From Bacteroidia bacterium (GTDB lineage Bacteria; Bacteroidota; Bacteroidia; Chitinophagales; Saprospiraceae), in NCBI GenBank assembly GCA_030429045.1, contig JAUIEA010000005.1, positions 1-64,000 of the forward strand: a stretch of DNA of 64,000 nt. The letters are read 5' to 3'. The notes below the pieces were generated by a model, which was given only the letters and a program-made list of their open reading frames with translations, was not told the origin of the DNA and ran no database searches. A program made the translations under genes and the position numbers. How positions within the stretch are numbered: the first letter of the stretch is position 1; the number at the start of each line of letters is the position of its first letter. Shown piece by piece: positions 36,441 through 44,616 of this stretch.

Positions 36441-37763
36441 ATGAATATCTCCGCCCTTCATACCCTGTTCCTGGACTGCAATCGGGCGGTCATCGACAGT
36501 CGTCAGTGCCAACAGGGTGACCTGTTTTTTGCATTGCAGGGGCAGGTGGATGGCAACCGCTTTGCTGCAGATGCCCTGGCCCGAGGGGCGAGCTATGCGA
36601 TCGTGGATGATCAGAAATGGGTGGCCAATGAGCAAACCCTTCTCGTTCCGGATGCCCTGAAAGCCCTTCAACTCCTGGCCCAGTATCACCGCCGGTATTT
36701 GGGCATACCCATCCTGGCCCTCACCGGATCCAACGGCAAGACAACCACAAAGGAACTGATGGCACGAGTCCTTTCCCAAACCTACCGGGTATATGCCACA
36801 CCGGGAAATTTCAACAACCATATTGGCGTGCCCCTTACTCTGCTGGGTATACCGGAGGATTCTGAGATGGTGATCGTTGAAATGGGTGCCAATGCACAGG
36901 GTGAAATAGCAGATCTGTGCGCCATTGCCGAACCCGATTTCGGAATGATCACCAATATTGGAAAGGCTCATCTGGAAGGGTTTGGCGGGTTGGAAGGGGT
37001 CCGGAAAGGGAAAAGTGAACTGTACAGGTATCTGCAGGACCACAAGGGATTGATCTTCTATAGTGTTGATGAACCTCACCTGGGTGATCTGGTCGGTCGC
37101 TATCAACCCTGTGTCACCTATTCGGCACAGGATGTAAACGCCGATATGCATTACGTCCTGGATCGGGAAGCGCCTGAGATCCAGCTTCACTACATGGATG
37201 GATCCGGCCGAAGGATCGATGTTCAGTCGCCTCTATATGGTGTTCATAATTTCAGGAATATCATGGCGGCGATCACCATCGGTCGGCACTTTAGTGTCCC
37301 GGATGCCCATATCTGTGAGGCGATCGGCCGGTATCGTCCGGATAATAACCGATCCCAGCGGATCCTCGCCGGGACCAACACCTGGGTGATGGATGCCTAT
37401 AATGCCAACCCGACCAGTATGGCGATGGCCTTGCGCAGTCTGGACCAGTCTGAGGGCTCAGGCAAGATGGCCATCCTGGGGGATATGCTGGAACTGGGTG
37501 AGGACACGGGGAAAGAACATCAAGCTATCATCGATCTTCTGGTCGGGATGACCCATGTAGAACCGGTGTTGGTGGGTCCGGCTTTTTCCAAAACCGATCA
37601 TCCGGCCCACTGGCCGGCATTGCAGTCTGCCCAGGAGCTTGATGAGTGGTTGGCCGCTCGCCAGCCGGAACAGATGACCATTCTGGTGAAGGGCTCACGA
37701 GGTGTGGCGCTTGAAAAGGGTGTAGATCGCTGGATTAACGATAGCGGAATTGCGCCTGCATGA
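36441..37763 (+). CDS. murF: UDP-MurNAc-tripeptide--D-Ala-D-Ala ligase MurF
   Basis: 440 residues. It adds D-Ala-D-Ala to the muramyl tripeptide in the cytoplasm. The N-terminal substrate domain carries AVIDSRQCQQGDLFFAL (about residues 16-32). The ATP loop TGSNGKTTTK sits near residues 95-104, then NFNNHIGVPLTLL, an E-x-G ligase motif (VEMGANAQGEI) and the C-terminal domain with DAYNANPTSM near residue 315. It lies behind a terminator after gldJ. TATTTTG followed by TGCC just before the ATG is near the promoter consensus, but it is shared with the terminator's T run. Its 3' end overlaps the convergent arginase-like gene by 29 bases. Confidence 0.95.
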   Translation: MNISALHTLFLDCNRAVIDSRQCQQGDLFFALQGQVDGNRFAADALARGASYAIVDDQKWVANEQTLLVPDALKALQLLAQYHRRYLGIPILALTGSNGKTTTKELMARVLSQTYRVYATPGNFNNHIGVPLTLLGIPEDSEMVIVEMGANAQGEIADLCAIAEPDFGMITNIGKAHLEGFGGLEGVRKGKSELYRYLQDHKGLIFYSVDEPHLGDLVGRYQPCVTYSAQDVNADMHYVLDREAPEIQLHYMDGSGRRIDVQSPLYGVHNFRNIMAAITIGRHFSVPDAHICEAIGRYRPDNNRSQRILAGTNTWVMDAYNANPTSMAMALRSLDQSEGSGKMAILGDMLELGEDTGKEHQAIIDLLVGMTHVEPVLVGPAFSKTDHPAHWPALQSAQELDEWLAARQPEQMTILVKGSRGVALEKGVDRWINDSGIAPA

Positions 37764-38835
37764 TTCTGTCGGGCAACTCATTTCGGCAGGCCTCCTGGTA
37801 GTCGCTGTAGGAACAGGGAACCAGGCGATGCCGTTCATGGCCCGCTTCTTCACGGACCGGAACCTGTAACCACCATCTGCCTGTTCGGGAACTCTTCCAG
37901 AAAACAAGCTGATCATGGAAGTGATCATGCTGCACATGGAATTCGATCAGACCGTCCATCGAAACCGGAAAATCACCCTGCCGCTGGGAGACCGCTTCCA
38001 GGAAATACCATAATATCTGCCCTGCCATCCGTGCGGTGATGTGTTTTCGATCCCGACTGGGGGCCCAGTCTCCTATACTGAGAGAGCTCAGTTTTTCGCT
38101 TAAGCCGGCATACCGGACGATCTGGCATATCTCCATCCCATCCAGGCCGTTGGGCCCTGGATGGCCAGCTGCAGGCGCATAGGCGGAAGCCAGGGCAGAC
38201 AGGTTGATGCTGAGCATATCGGCATCCCGGAGTATGGGTTCCATCTTGATCGGATCTTCCTTGACCATGCCCAACCCGTGCAACTCAAAGTGTTCTTCCT
38301 CGATGAGGTGGCGGATCACCGCCGGATCTGCATGATGTCGCTGATAGGCCAGCAAGCTGAGATGGAACAAGTGGTGTTCGCCGGGTTTCAGCATCCGGTT
38401 GAGGAGGGGCAACTTTTTATTATCCGGCTTCAGAAGGTATTGGGGACGGTCCTGTACCAGAGAAGCACTCACACCCTTTACCTTGTCTCCGTAGGCCTGG
38501 TATTGATAGAAGGACAGATCCGGGTCGCTTCCGATCAGGATGACGACTTTTCGTCCATCGATCAACTCTTTCAATACCTGAATGGCAAAGGAGGGTTCGG
38601 CCTTTCGCAGATTGCCCAGATCGACTATAGGCATGTTGCCAAAACTCCAGCCCATTTCATACAATTCTTTGCGGACGGCATCAGCGGCCTTGTCGTTATA
38701 GCCGAGGAGGGTGACAGCCTCTTCCGGGATTTCGTTCATTTCCGGAAAGAACGGGAGGATCCGGTTGCCCAGCTGATAAGAGGACCAGCGTTTCTTGTTC
38801 GGATGCTCGTGGGGTTTGAGCCAGTGTGCAAGCAT
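37735..38835 (-). CDS. Arginase/formimidoylglutamase-fold protein, probably catalytically altered
   Basis: 366 residues from ATG 38835. A GTG 21 bases upstream would place a promoter box inside the coding region. The overall architecture is ureohydrolase: VVILIGSDPDLSFYQYQAY (first metal-loop position), MLSINLSALASAYAPA (equivalent of the DxDxxDP loop) and SLSIGDWAPSRD near residue 270. The canonical ligands are missing: GGxH is replaced by IGSDP, and the DAHxD and DxDxxDP motifs are not found. Close relatives in Bacteroidota show the same losses. It is named from fold, not activity. The gene overlaps murF tail-to-tail. Confidence 0.75.
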   Translation of the reverse strand: MLAHWLKPHEHPNKKRWSSYQLGNRILPFFPEMNEIPEEAVTLLGYNDKAADAVRKELYEMGWSFGNMPIVDLGNLRKAEPSFAIQVLKELIDGRKVVILIGSDPDLSFYQYQAYGDKVKGVSASLVQDRPQYLLKPDNKKLPLLNRMLKPGEHHLFHLSLLAYQRHHADPAVIRHLIEEEHFELHGLGMVKEDPIKMEPILRDADMLSINLSALASAYAPAAGHPGPNGLDGMEICQIVRYAGLSEKLSSLSIGDWAPSRDRKHITARMAGQILWYFLEAVSQRQGDFPVSMDGLIEFHVQHDHFHDQLVFWKSSRTGRWWLQVPVREEAGHERHRLVPCSYSDYQEACRNELPDRIMQAQFRYR

Positions 38836-38839
38836 AACC

Positions 38840-38847
38840 CAAAGGTA
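38840..38847 (-). promoter_or_regulatory. -7 promoter box four bases before the arginase-like start
   Basis: On the minus strand TACCTTTG is followed by GGTT and the ATG. It is an exact TAnnTTTG; if active, the mRNA would be leaderless or nearly so. Confidence 0.5.
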
Positions 38848-38936
38848 GGGAATCACAAGCAGGAGAAGAGCCGTTCACATTTGATATCGCCGGGAAAATA
38901 GCCTGCTGTTTTGATGGTGACCACAAGGCAAAGGCC

Positions 38937-38944
38937 TACCTTTG
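38937..38944 (+). promoter_or_regulatory. Promoter box before the amino-acid dehydrogenase
   Basis: TACCTTTG, an exact -7 match, is preceded 23 bases upstream by TTTG (38910-38913), a good -33 candidate. The ATG follows after 20 bases. This is the most complete promoter in the window. Confidence 0.6.
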
Positions 38945-38964
38945 GCGCACGAAAATCAGTAGAA

Positions 38965-40197
38965 ATGGATCAGCGATTAGAGACCTATAAGTCAGATGCC
39001 CCGGAAATTGTGTTTGAGTGGCACGACAGTGAGACCGAAGCCCGCGGGTGGGTGGTGATCAATAGCTTGCGAGGCGGGGCAGCGGGTGGAGGAACCCGGA
39101 TGCGCCAGGGTCTGACCCGTGATGAGGTGGTTTCATTGGCCAAGGTCATGGAGATCAAATTCTCCGTGAGTGGTCCTGCGATCGGTGGTGCCAAATCAGG
39201 CATTGATTTCAACCCCAATGATCCGCGTCGTGATGGCGTGCTTCGCCGCTGGTACAAGGCCGTTTTCCCCTTGTTGAAAAACTACTACGGAACGGGAGGG
39301 GATCTCAATGTGGATGAAATGAAGGATGTCATTCCGATCACGGAGGACCTGGGCCTGTGGCATCCACAGGAAGGGGTCGTGAACGGGCACTTTAAGAGTG
39401 CCAAGGGAGATCGGATCCAGATCATCGGGCAATTGAGATATGGCTGTGCCAAAATGGTAGAAGACCCGGCCTATGCCCCTCCGGGACGGCATAAGCATGC
39501 AGTTGCTGACCTGATCACCGGTTATGGTGTCAGTGAGTCCATCCGGCATTATTACGACCTGTTCCGGCATGAGACCTTGCAGGGAAAACGGGTCATTATC
39601 CAGGGGTGGGGGAATGTGGCAGCTGCGGCAGGATATTACCTGTCGGCCCACGGGGCGTTGATCACCGGTATCATCGATCTGGGTGGGGTGGTGCTCGCTC
39701 CGGATGGTCTGGATTACCACCAGGTGGAGGATATCTTCCTCAGCCGGAAAGGAAATAAACTGGATCATGCCATGGCCATACCCTATGAAGAGGGAAAGGA
39801 CAGGGTCTGGGAGATGCCTGCTGATATCTTTATGCCCGGAGCCGCGAGTAAGATTGTTTCACCCGAGCAGATCCGGGGTCTGATGGATCGCGGGCTGGAG
39901 GTCATCAGCTGCGGGGCCAATGTCCCGTTTACGGATGATGGCGTCTTTTTTGGCCCCACTGCGATAGAAGTCGACAAACGGATCAGTCTCATTCCGGATT
40001 TTATCGCGAATTGTGGCATGGCACGGGTATTTGCCTATCTCATGCAGCCGGATATTCAAGTGACGGATCACGGTATTTTTGAGGATGTGTCTGCGACGAT
40101 TCGCAAGGCCTTGCAGGACGTCAAAGCGGAATCAGCAGATCTGACCCGAATTTCCACCCGGGCCACTGAAATTGCCATGAAAAAGCTGGGGTTCTAG
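38965..40197 (+). CDS. Glu/Leu/Phe/Val dehydrogenase
   Basis: 410 residues from ATG 38965, which lies behind the promoter. An upstream in-frame start would include the promoter itself. The substrate domain has NSLRGGAAGGGTRMRQGLTRDEVVSLAKVMEIK and the catalytic-lysine motif GGAKSGI with K77. The Rossmann domain has QGWGNVAAAAGYYL near residue 205. Length and motif spacing suit Glu/Leu-type enzymes; the substrate cannot be fixed from motifs alone. It reversibly deaminates an amino acid with NAD(P). Its last four bases overlap the convergent CoA-binding gene. Confidence 0.88.
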   Translation: MDQRLETYKSDAPEIVFEWHDSETEARGWVVINSLRGGAAGGGTRMRQGLTRDEVVSLAKVMEIKFSVSGPAIGGAKSGIDFNPNDPRRDGVLRRWYKAVFPLLKNYYGTGGDLNVDEMKDVIPITEDLGLWHPQEGVVNGHFKSAKGDRIQIIGQLRYGCAKMVEDPAYAPPGRHKHAVADLITGYGVSESIRHYYDLFRHETLQGKRVIIQGWGNVAAAAGYYLSAHGALITGIIDLGGVVLAPDGLDYHQVEDIFLSRKGNKLDHAMAIPYEEGKDRVWEMPADIFMPGAASKIVSPEQIRGLMDRGLEVISCGANVPFTDDGVFFGPTAIEVDKRISLIPDFIANCGMARVFAYLMQPDIQVTDHGIFEDVSATIRKALQDVKAESADLTRISTRATEIAMKKLGF

Positions 40198-40565
40198 GCG
40201 ACCAGGTCATAATTGCCAATGGCCAGCATCACCAGGGTACAGGCTCTGATCACCTCGATACCGGCAGCGCTGGCCATACGCATCAGTTCCGGGTTCTCTG
40301 TTCCCGGGTTGAAGATGATCCGTCTGGGGTGATATCCCAGGATCCGGTCATACACGGGTATCTGGTTGGCAGGCCCCAGATAGAGGGTGATGGTATCCAG
40401 ATCGTCGATAGTAGCGGGCCATTCGGTCAGAATATCCACATCTTCAATGCGCCCCTTTCGGGAGCCGACGGCAATAACTTCATGGCCCTTCCAACGCAAT
40501 TGTTCAACGGCGGAATAGGAATAACGGATCGGGTTGGGAGAGGCCCCCAGCACTAAAGTCTTCAT
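40194..40565 (-). CDS. CoA-binding-domain protein (YccU-like)
   Basis: 123 residues comprising one Rossmann-type CoA-binding domain. MKTLVLGASPNPIRYSYSAVEQL holds the nucleotide loop, then GHEVIAVGSRKG, ITLYLGPANQIPVYDRIL and RRIIFNPGTENPEL. Small proteins of this kind bind CoA or a nucleotide, but their role is undefined. It lies after, and on the same strand as, pdhC with a gap of about 45 bases, so they may share a transcript. Confidence 0.88.
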   Translation of the reverse strand: MKTLVLGASPNPIRYSYSAVEQLRWKGHEVIAVGSRKGRIEDVDILTEWPATIDDLDTITLYLGPANQIPVYDRILGYHPRRIIFNPGTENPELMRMASAAGIEVIRACTLVMLAIGNYDLVA

Positions 40566-40610
40566 GAATGTACAACCCGGTAGGCGGTCAATAAGTTGGC
40601 GACAGGGACA

Positions 40611-41858
40611 TCAGACCAGCATCCGGACAGGAGCACTGAGCATCTGGCTGAAGGTCTGCAGGAATTTGGCACCCATTGCCCCGTCGACTACGCGATGATC
40701 ACAGGACAGGGTCACCTTCATCCGGTGACCAACCGTGATCTGCCCATCTTTCACCACAGGCTTTTGGGAAATACCTCCAACAGCCAGGATGCAGGCATCC
40801 GGAGGGTTGATGATGGCGGTAAACTCCTCAATGCCAAACATGCCCAGGTTGGAGATGGTAAACGTATTCCCCTGCATTTCTTCCGGTTGCAGCTTTTTAT
40901 TCTTTGCCTTTTCAGCGAATGCGGCCACTTCCTGATTGATCTGGGTGAGTGACTTCAGATCTGCCTGTCGCACTACGGGGACCAGCAATCCTTCGTCGAC
41001 GGCTACAGCGACACCGATATTGATATCATGATTGGTCCGGATCCGATCGCCGAGCCAGGAGGAGTTGATACCCGGATGTAAACGAAGGGCCTTGGTCGCG
41101 GCCTTGATCACCAGGTCGTTAAAGGAGATTTTAGAAGGTGCGAGCTCATTGATCATTTTCCGGTCGATCATGGCTTGATCCATATCGACCTCAATGGTCA
41201 GATAGAAGTGAGGTGCGCTGAATTTGCTTTCACCCAGACGTCGGGCAATGGTTTTGCGCATTTGTGAAACGGGGACATCGGTGAATCCACCGGCGGGCAT
41301 GGTCACCAAAGGGGCAGGTGCTGGACCGCTCATGGAGGCGGGTTGGCCTTCCAGGAAGGCTTCGATATCCCGTTTGACTACTCGTCCGCCATCGCCTCCC
41401 GATCCGGCAACCCGGCTCAGGTCAATACCGGCTTTTTCGGCCATGGCCTTTGCGAGGGGAGAAGCCTTCACCCGCTGACCCTCTGCGGCAGGGGCTGGCG
41501 CGGGCGCCTGTGTGGAAGATGCGGATGTCTCGTCAGGGGTACTGGCAGGCACCGACTCAGGGGCAGGGGCTGCCCCGTTCCCGCCGGATTCGGCCTGATC
41601 CAGGAGGGCCTGGTAATCCTCTCCTTCTTCTCCGACGATGGCCAGCAGACCATTTACCGGGATCACTCCCTGTTCTACGCCAATGTAGAGGAGGGTCCCT
41701 TCCTGGTAGGTTTCCAATTCCATGGTCGCCTTGTCCGTTTCGACCTCTGCCAGGACGTCACCTGACTCTACTTTATCGCCCACTTTCTTGAGCCAGGAGA
41801 CAATATTGCCTTCTTCCATGGTGTCGCTCATGCGCGGCATCCGGATGATCTCTGCCAT
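40611..41858 (-). CDS. pdhC: Dihydrolipoamide acyltransferase, E2 of pyruvate dehydrogenase
   Basis: 415 residues from ATG 41858. The open frame upstream lacks the MAEIIRMPRMSDTMEEG start that marks the lipoyl domain. One lipoyl domain carries K43 in ETDKATME. An Ala/Pro linker follows (about residues 85-130), then a peripheral subunit-binding domain (KASPLAKAMAEKAGIDLSRVAGSG) and the catalytic domain ending with the HRVVDG motif (His is the acid/base). It transfers acetyl groups to CoA. No E1 or E3 gene is adjacent. In F. johnsoniae, as I recall it, pdh genes also lie near the porU/porV/gldJ block. Confidence 0.9.
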   Translation of the reverse strand: MAEIIRMPRMSDTMEEGNIVSWLKKVGDKVESGDVLAEVETDKATMELETYQEGTLLYIGVEQGVIPVNGLLAIVGEEGEDYQALLDQAESGGNGAAPAPESVPASTPDETSASSTQAPAPAPAAEGQRVKASPLAKAMAEKAGIDLSRVAGSGGDGGRVVKRDIEAFLEGQPASMSGPAPAPLVTMPAGGFTDVPVSQMRKTIARRLGESKFSAPHFYLTIEVDMDQAMIDRKMINELAPSKISFNDLVIKAATKALRLHPGINSSWLGDRIRTNHDINIGVAVAVDEGLLVPVVRQADLKSLTQINQEVAAFAEKAKNKKLQPEEMQGNTFTISNLGMFGIEEFTAIINPPDACILAVGGISQKPVVKDGQITVGHRMKVTLSCDHRVVDGAMGAKFLQTFSQMLSAPVRMLV

Positions 41859-41979
41859 GCCAGGAGTTTTGTGTCTTGCAAAAATGCAAACTTTTCCCCA
41901 AACCGCCGGGTTTGTTGATTGATCAACGAAATGCATAAAAAGGGACTGCGGTTCAATTCAGGCAGGTTATTTTTACGGG

Positions 41980-42594
41980 ATGAACCATTCTTCACGCCTG
42001 CTTCAGGATGCTGTGGAGGCGTTTTCCAGTTTGCCGGGTATCGGTCGGAAGACGGCCTTGCGCCTGGCCTTGCACTTGTTGAAGCAGGAACCGGGGCAGG
42101 TTGACCAGCTGGCCGGTGCCATCAAACAGTTCAGGCGGGAGATCCGCCTGTGTTCTTCCTGCTTTAATCTGTCCGATGAGGACCGCTGTGCGATCTGTAC
42201 CGATCACCACCGGAACAAGAAGACCATCTGTGTCGTCGAAAGTGTCCGGGATGTGATGGCCATTGAAGAAACCCAGCAATACAGCGGCCTGTATCATGTA
42301 TTGGGAGGTGTGATCAATCCACTGGACGGCGTAGGTCCGGAACAATTGCAGATCGAATCTCTGGTATCCCGGATCCGACAGGAAGAACCGGAGGAGATCA
42401 TCATGGCTATTTCCCCAACCATTGAAGGTGAAACAACCATCTATTATATCTCCCGGCTGATGCGTGAATTACCCGTCAAGATCTCCACCATTGCCAGGGG
42501 AGTGGCCTTCGGGGGAGAATTGGAATATGCCGATGAGATCACGCTGGGCCGCTCGATCATGAGCAGGATCCCCTATGCATCCAATACGAAATGA
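41980..42594 (+). CDS. recR: Recombination mediator RecR
   Basis: 204 residues. The N-terminal HhH region (LPGIGRKTALRLALHLL) is followed by a C4 zinc finger C58-x2-C61-x8-C70-x2-C73 and a TOPRIM domain with ICVVES and a PLDGVGPEQL segment. It ends with TIARGVAFGGELEYADEITLGRSI. RecR loads RecA at gaps together with RecF and RecO. The stop codon overlaps the next start as ATGATG, so the glycosyltransferase gene is probably translationally coupled. Confidence 0.96.
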   Translation: MNHSSRLLQDAVEAFSSLPGIGRKTALRLALHLLKQEPGQVDQLAGAIKQFRREIRLCSSCFNLSDEDRCAICTDHHRNKKTICVVESVRDVMAIEETQQYSGLYHVLGGVINPLDGVGPEQLQIESLVSRIRQEEPEEIIMAISPTIEGETTIYYISRLMRELPVKISTIARGVAFGGELEYADEITLGRSIMSRIPYASNTK

Positions 42595-44540
42595 TGGATC
42601 TGACCGTCATCATCGTCAGTTATAATGTCCGCCACTTTCTGGAGCAGGCCCTGCTTTCGGTCCGCAAAGCGGTTGCCGGGTTGGACGCGGAGGTGATCGT
42701 GGTGGATAATGACTCCGTTGACGACTCAGTCCTCATGGTCCGGGAACGCTTCCCGGAGGTCCGATTGATCGCCAACCAGGCCAATACGGGATTTGCCGTT
42801 GCCAATAATCAGGCGATCCGCCTGGCGAAAGGCCGATTTATCCTGTTGTTGAATCCGGACACTGTTGTTGAAGAGGATACTTTTTCCAAATGTATCCAGT
42901 TTATGGATGCCCATCCGGATGCCGGTGCGTTGGGTGTGCGGATGATCGATGGCGGGGGGAAATACCTCCCGGAGTCGAAGCGTGGATTTCCCTCTCCGTT
43001 TGTGGCCTTTTGCAAGGCCTTTGGACTGTCCCGTCTGTTCCCCAAATCGGCCACATTCAATCGATATCATCTCGGTCATCTGGGGGAAATGGAGACGTCA
43101 CCGGTTGATGTACTGGCCGGTGCATTCATGTGGCTGAGAAGGGAGGCCCTGGACAAATCCGGATTGCTGGACGAGGCGTTCTTCATGTACGGTGAAGACA
43201 TCGATCTGTCCTACCGGATCCGGGAGGCAGGATATCTCAATTATTATTATCCCGAGGTCACCATCATCCACTATAAAGGGGAGAGTACCCGAAAGGGAAG
43301 TCTGAACTATATCCGGATCTTCTACCAGGCCATGATCCTGTTTGCGGAGAAGCATTTTTCCGGCAGTCGGAAGTCGTGGTATGTCCTGTTTATCCGTTTA
43401 GCCATCTATCTGCGCGCCTGGATGACTGTGATTCGCAATGTTTTCAGGCGTTGCTGGCTGTTCCTCCTGGATGTCCTCTTGCTGTGGGGCGGGGTGATCC
43501 TGATCAAGGATTTCTGGGCAGAGTTCTATTTCAATGATCCCTCCTATTATCCGGCCCACTTCAATTCGATCAATGCCCCTCTCTATGCCCTGATCTGGAC
43601 GGGAGGACTCTACCTCAGCGGGGCATATGATCGCAAGGACGATCTGTGGTCAGCTGCAAGAGGGCTGTTACTGGGAAGCTTGCTGATCGCTGCAGTGTAC
43701 GGCTTTCTGGACCAGCCCTATCGAACATCGAGAGCAGTGATCCTGATGGGTACGGTCTGGGCCCTGCTGTCCGTCCTGCTCATCCGGATGTTGGCTCATT
43801 ACGTGAAATATGGTGAATGGCGGGCGGGGGTCCGAAAAGCGGCCAGTCTGGTGGTGGTCGGTTCACATGCGGAATGCGAGCGGGCCATGCAGTTGCTGAG
43901 CAAGCTGCACATCTCCAAAAACCTGGTGGGTTACCTTTCTCCGGAGGATGATTATGATCCCCATCTTTTCCTCAACCATATCCGTCGTCTCGACGAGGTG
44001 GTCAGTGTCTTCCGGGTGCAGGAAGTGATCTTTTGTGCGCGGGATGTGCGTTCTGATCACATGATGCAGTGGATGAACCTGATCGGGTCCGCAGTGGAGT
44101 ACCGGATCCTTCCGGAAGGAGGCGTCAGTATCATAGGTAGTGCATCTTCCATGTCGTCCGGTGAATTATACACGACGGATGTGCGTTTTCGATTGGCAGA
44201 CGCGGTGAAGCGCCGGCATAAGCGGATCCTCGATATCGGTATTTCCCTGGTGTTGTTGATCAGCAGTCCGATCCTGGTCTGGTTTCAACGGCAGAAGGGT
44301 CGGTTCTTTCGGAACATGGCCCTCCTGCTCACGGGTCGGCGGACCCTGGTGAGCTATGGCGAATCCAGGGATGCCCTGCCGAGGTTGCGCCCGGGATTGC
44401 TCCAGCCCTCCGATGCCCATCCGTGGTTGAACCTGGATCAACGAACGGCCCACCATCTGGATTTTCTCTATGCCAGGGACTATGGTATCGAAAAGGATCT
44501 GCGCATCCTGATGCGAAATTTCAGGCGTTTGGACCGCTAG
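42591..44540 (+). CDS. GT2 glycosyltransferase fused to a phosphoglycosyltransferase-like module
   Basis: 649 residues. Residues about 1-250 are a GT-A family 2 domain of the rhamnosyltransferase type: TVIIVSYNV, VIVVDNDSVDDS, LLLNPDTVV and FFMYGEDIDLSYRIREAGY. Five or so membrane helices follow (about residues 265-405), then a soluble domain (SLVVVGSHAECERAMQLL to EVIFCARDV) that resembles the CoA-binding-like domain of WbaP/WcaJ. A final segment KRRHKRILDIGISLVLLISSPILVW followed by LLTGRRTLVSYG resembles the membrane re-entrant and catalytic part of polyprenyl-phosphate sugar transferases. The usual catalytic Asp-Glu pair is not evident, so that module may be inactive. It probably builds a surface glycan. 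Confidence 0.8.
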   Translation: MMDLTVIIVSYNVRHFLEQALLSVRKAVAGLDAEVIVVDNDSVDDSVLMVRERFPEVRLIANQANTGFAVANNQAIRLAKGRFILLLNPDTVVEEDTFSKCIQFMDAHPDAGALGVRMIDGGGKYLPESKRGFPSPFVAFCKAFGLSRLFPKSATFNRYHLGHLGEMETSPVDVLAGAFMWLRREALDKSGLLDEAFFMYGEDIDLSYRIREAGYLNYYYPEVTIIHYKGESTRKGSLNYIRIFYQAMILFAEKHFSGSRKSWYVLFIRLAIYLRAWMTVIRNVFRRCWLFLLDVLLLWGGVILIKDFWAEFYFNDPSYYPAHFNSINAPLYALIWTGGLYLSGAYDRKDDLWSAARGLLLGSLLIAAVYGFLDQPYRTSRAVILMGTVWALLSVLLIRMLAHYVKYGEWRAGVRKAASLVVVGSHAECERAMQLLSKLHISKNLVGYLSPEDDYDPHLFLNHIRRLDEVVSVFRVQEVIFCARDVRSDHMMQWMNLIGSAVEYRILPEGGVSIIGSASSMSSGELYTTDVRFRLADAVKRRHKRILDIGISLVLLISSPILVWFQRQKGRFFRNMALLLTGRRTLVSYGESRDALPRLRPGLLQPSDAHPWLNLDQRTAHHLDFLYARDYGIEKDLRILMRNFRRLDR

Positions 44541-44616
44541 GGCGGCGAGGGGGCGATCCACCTCTGACCAGTTCGTATCTTCGAGGATCGCATTTCACTT
44601 ATCCGGAGTCACTATT

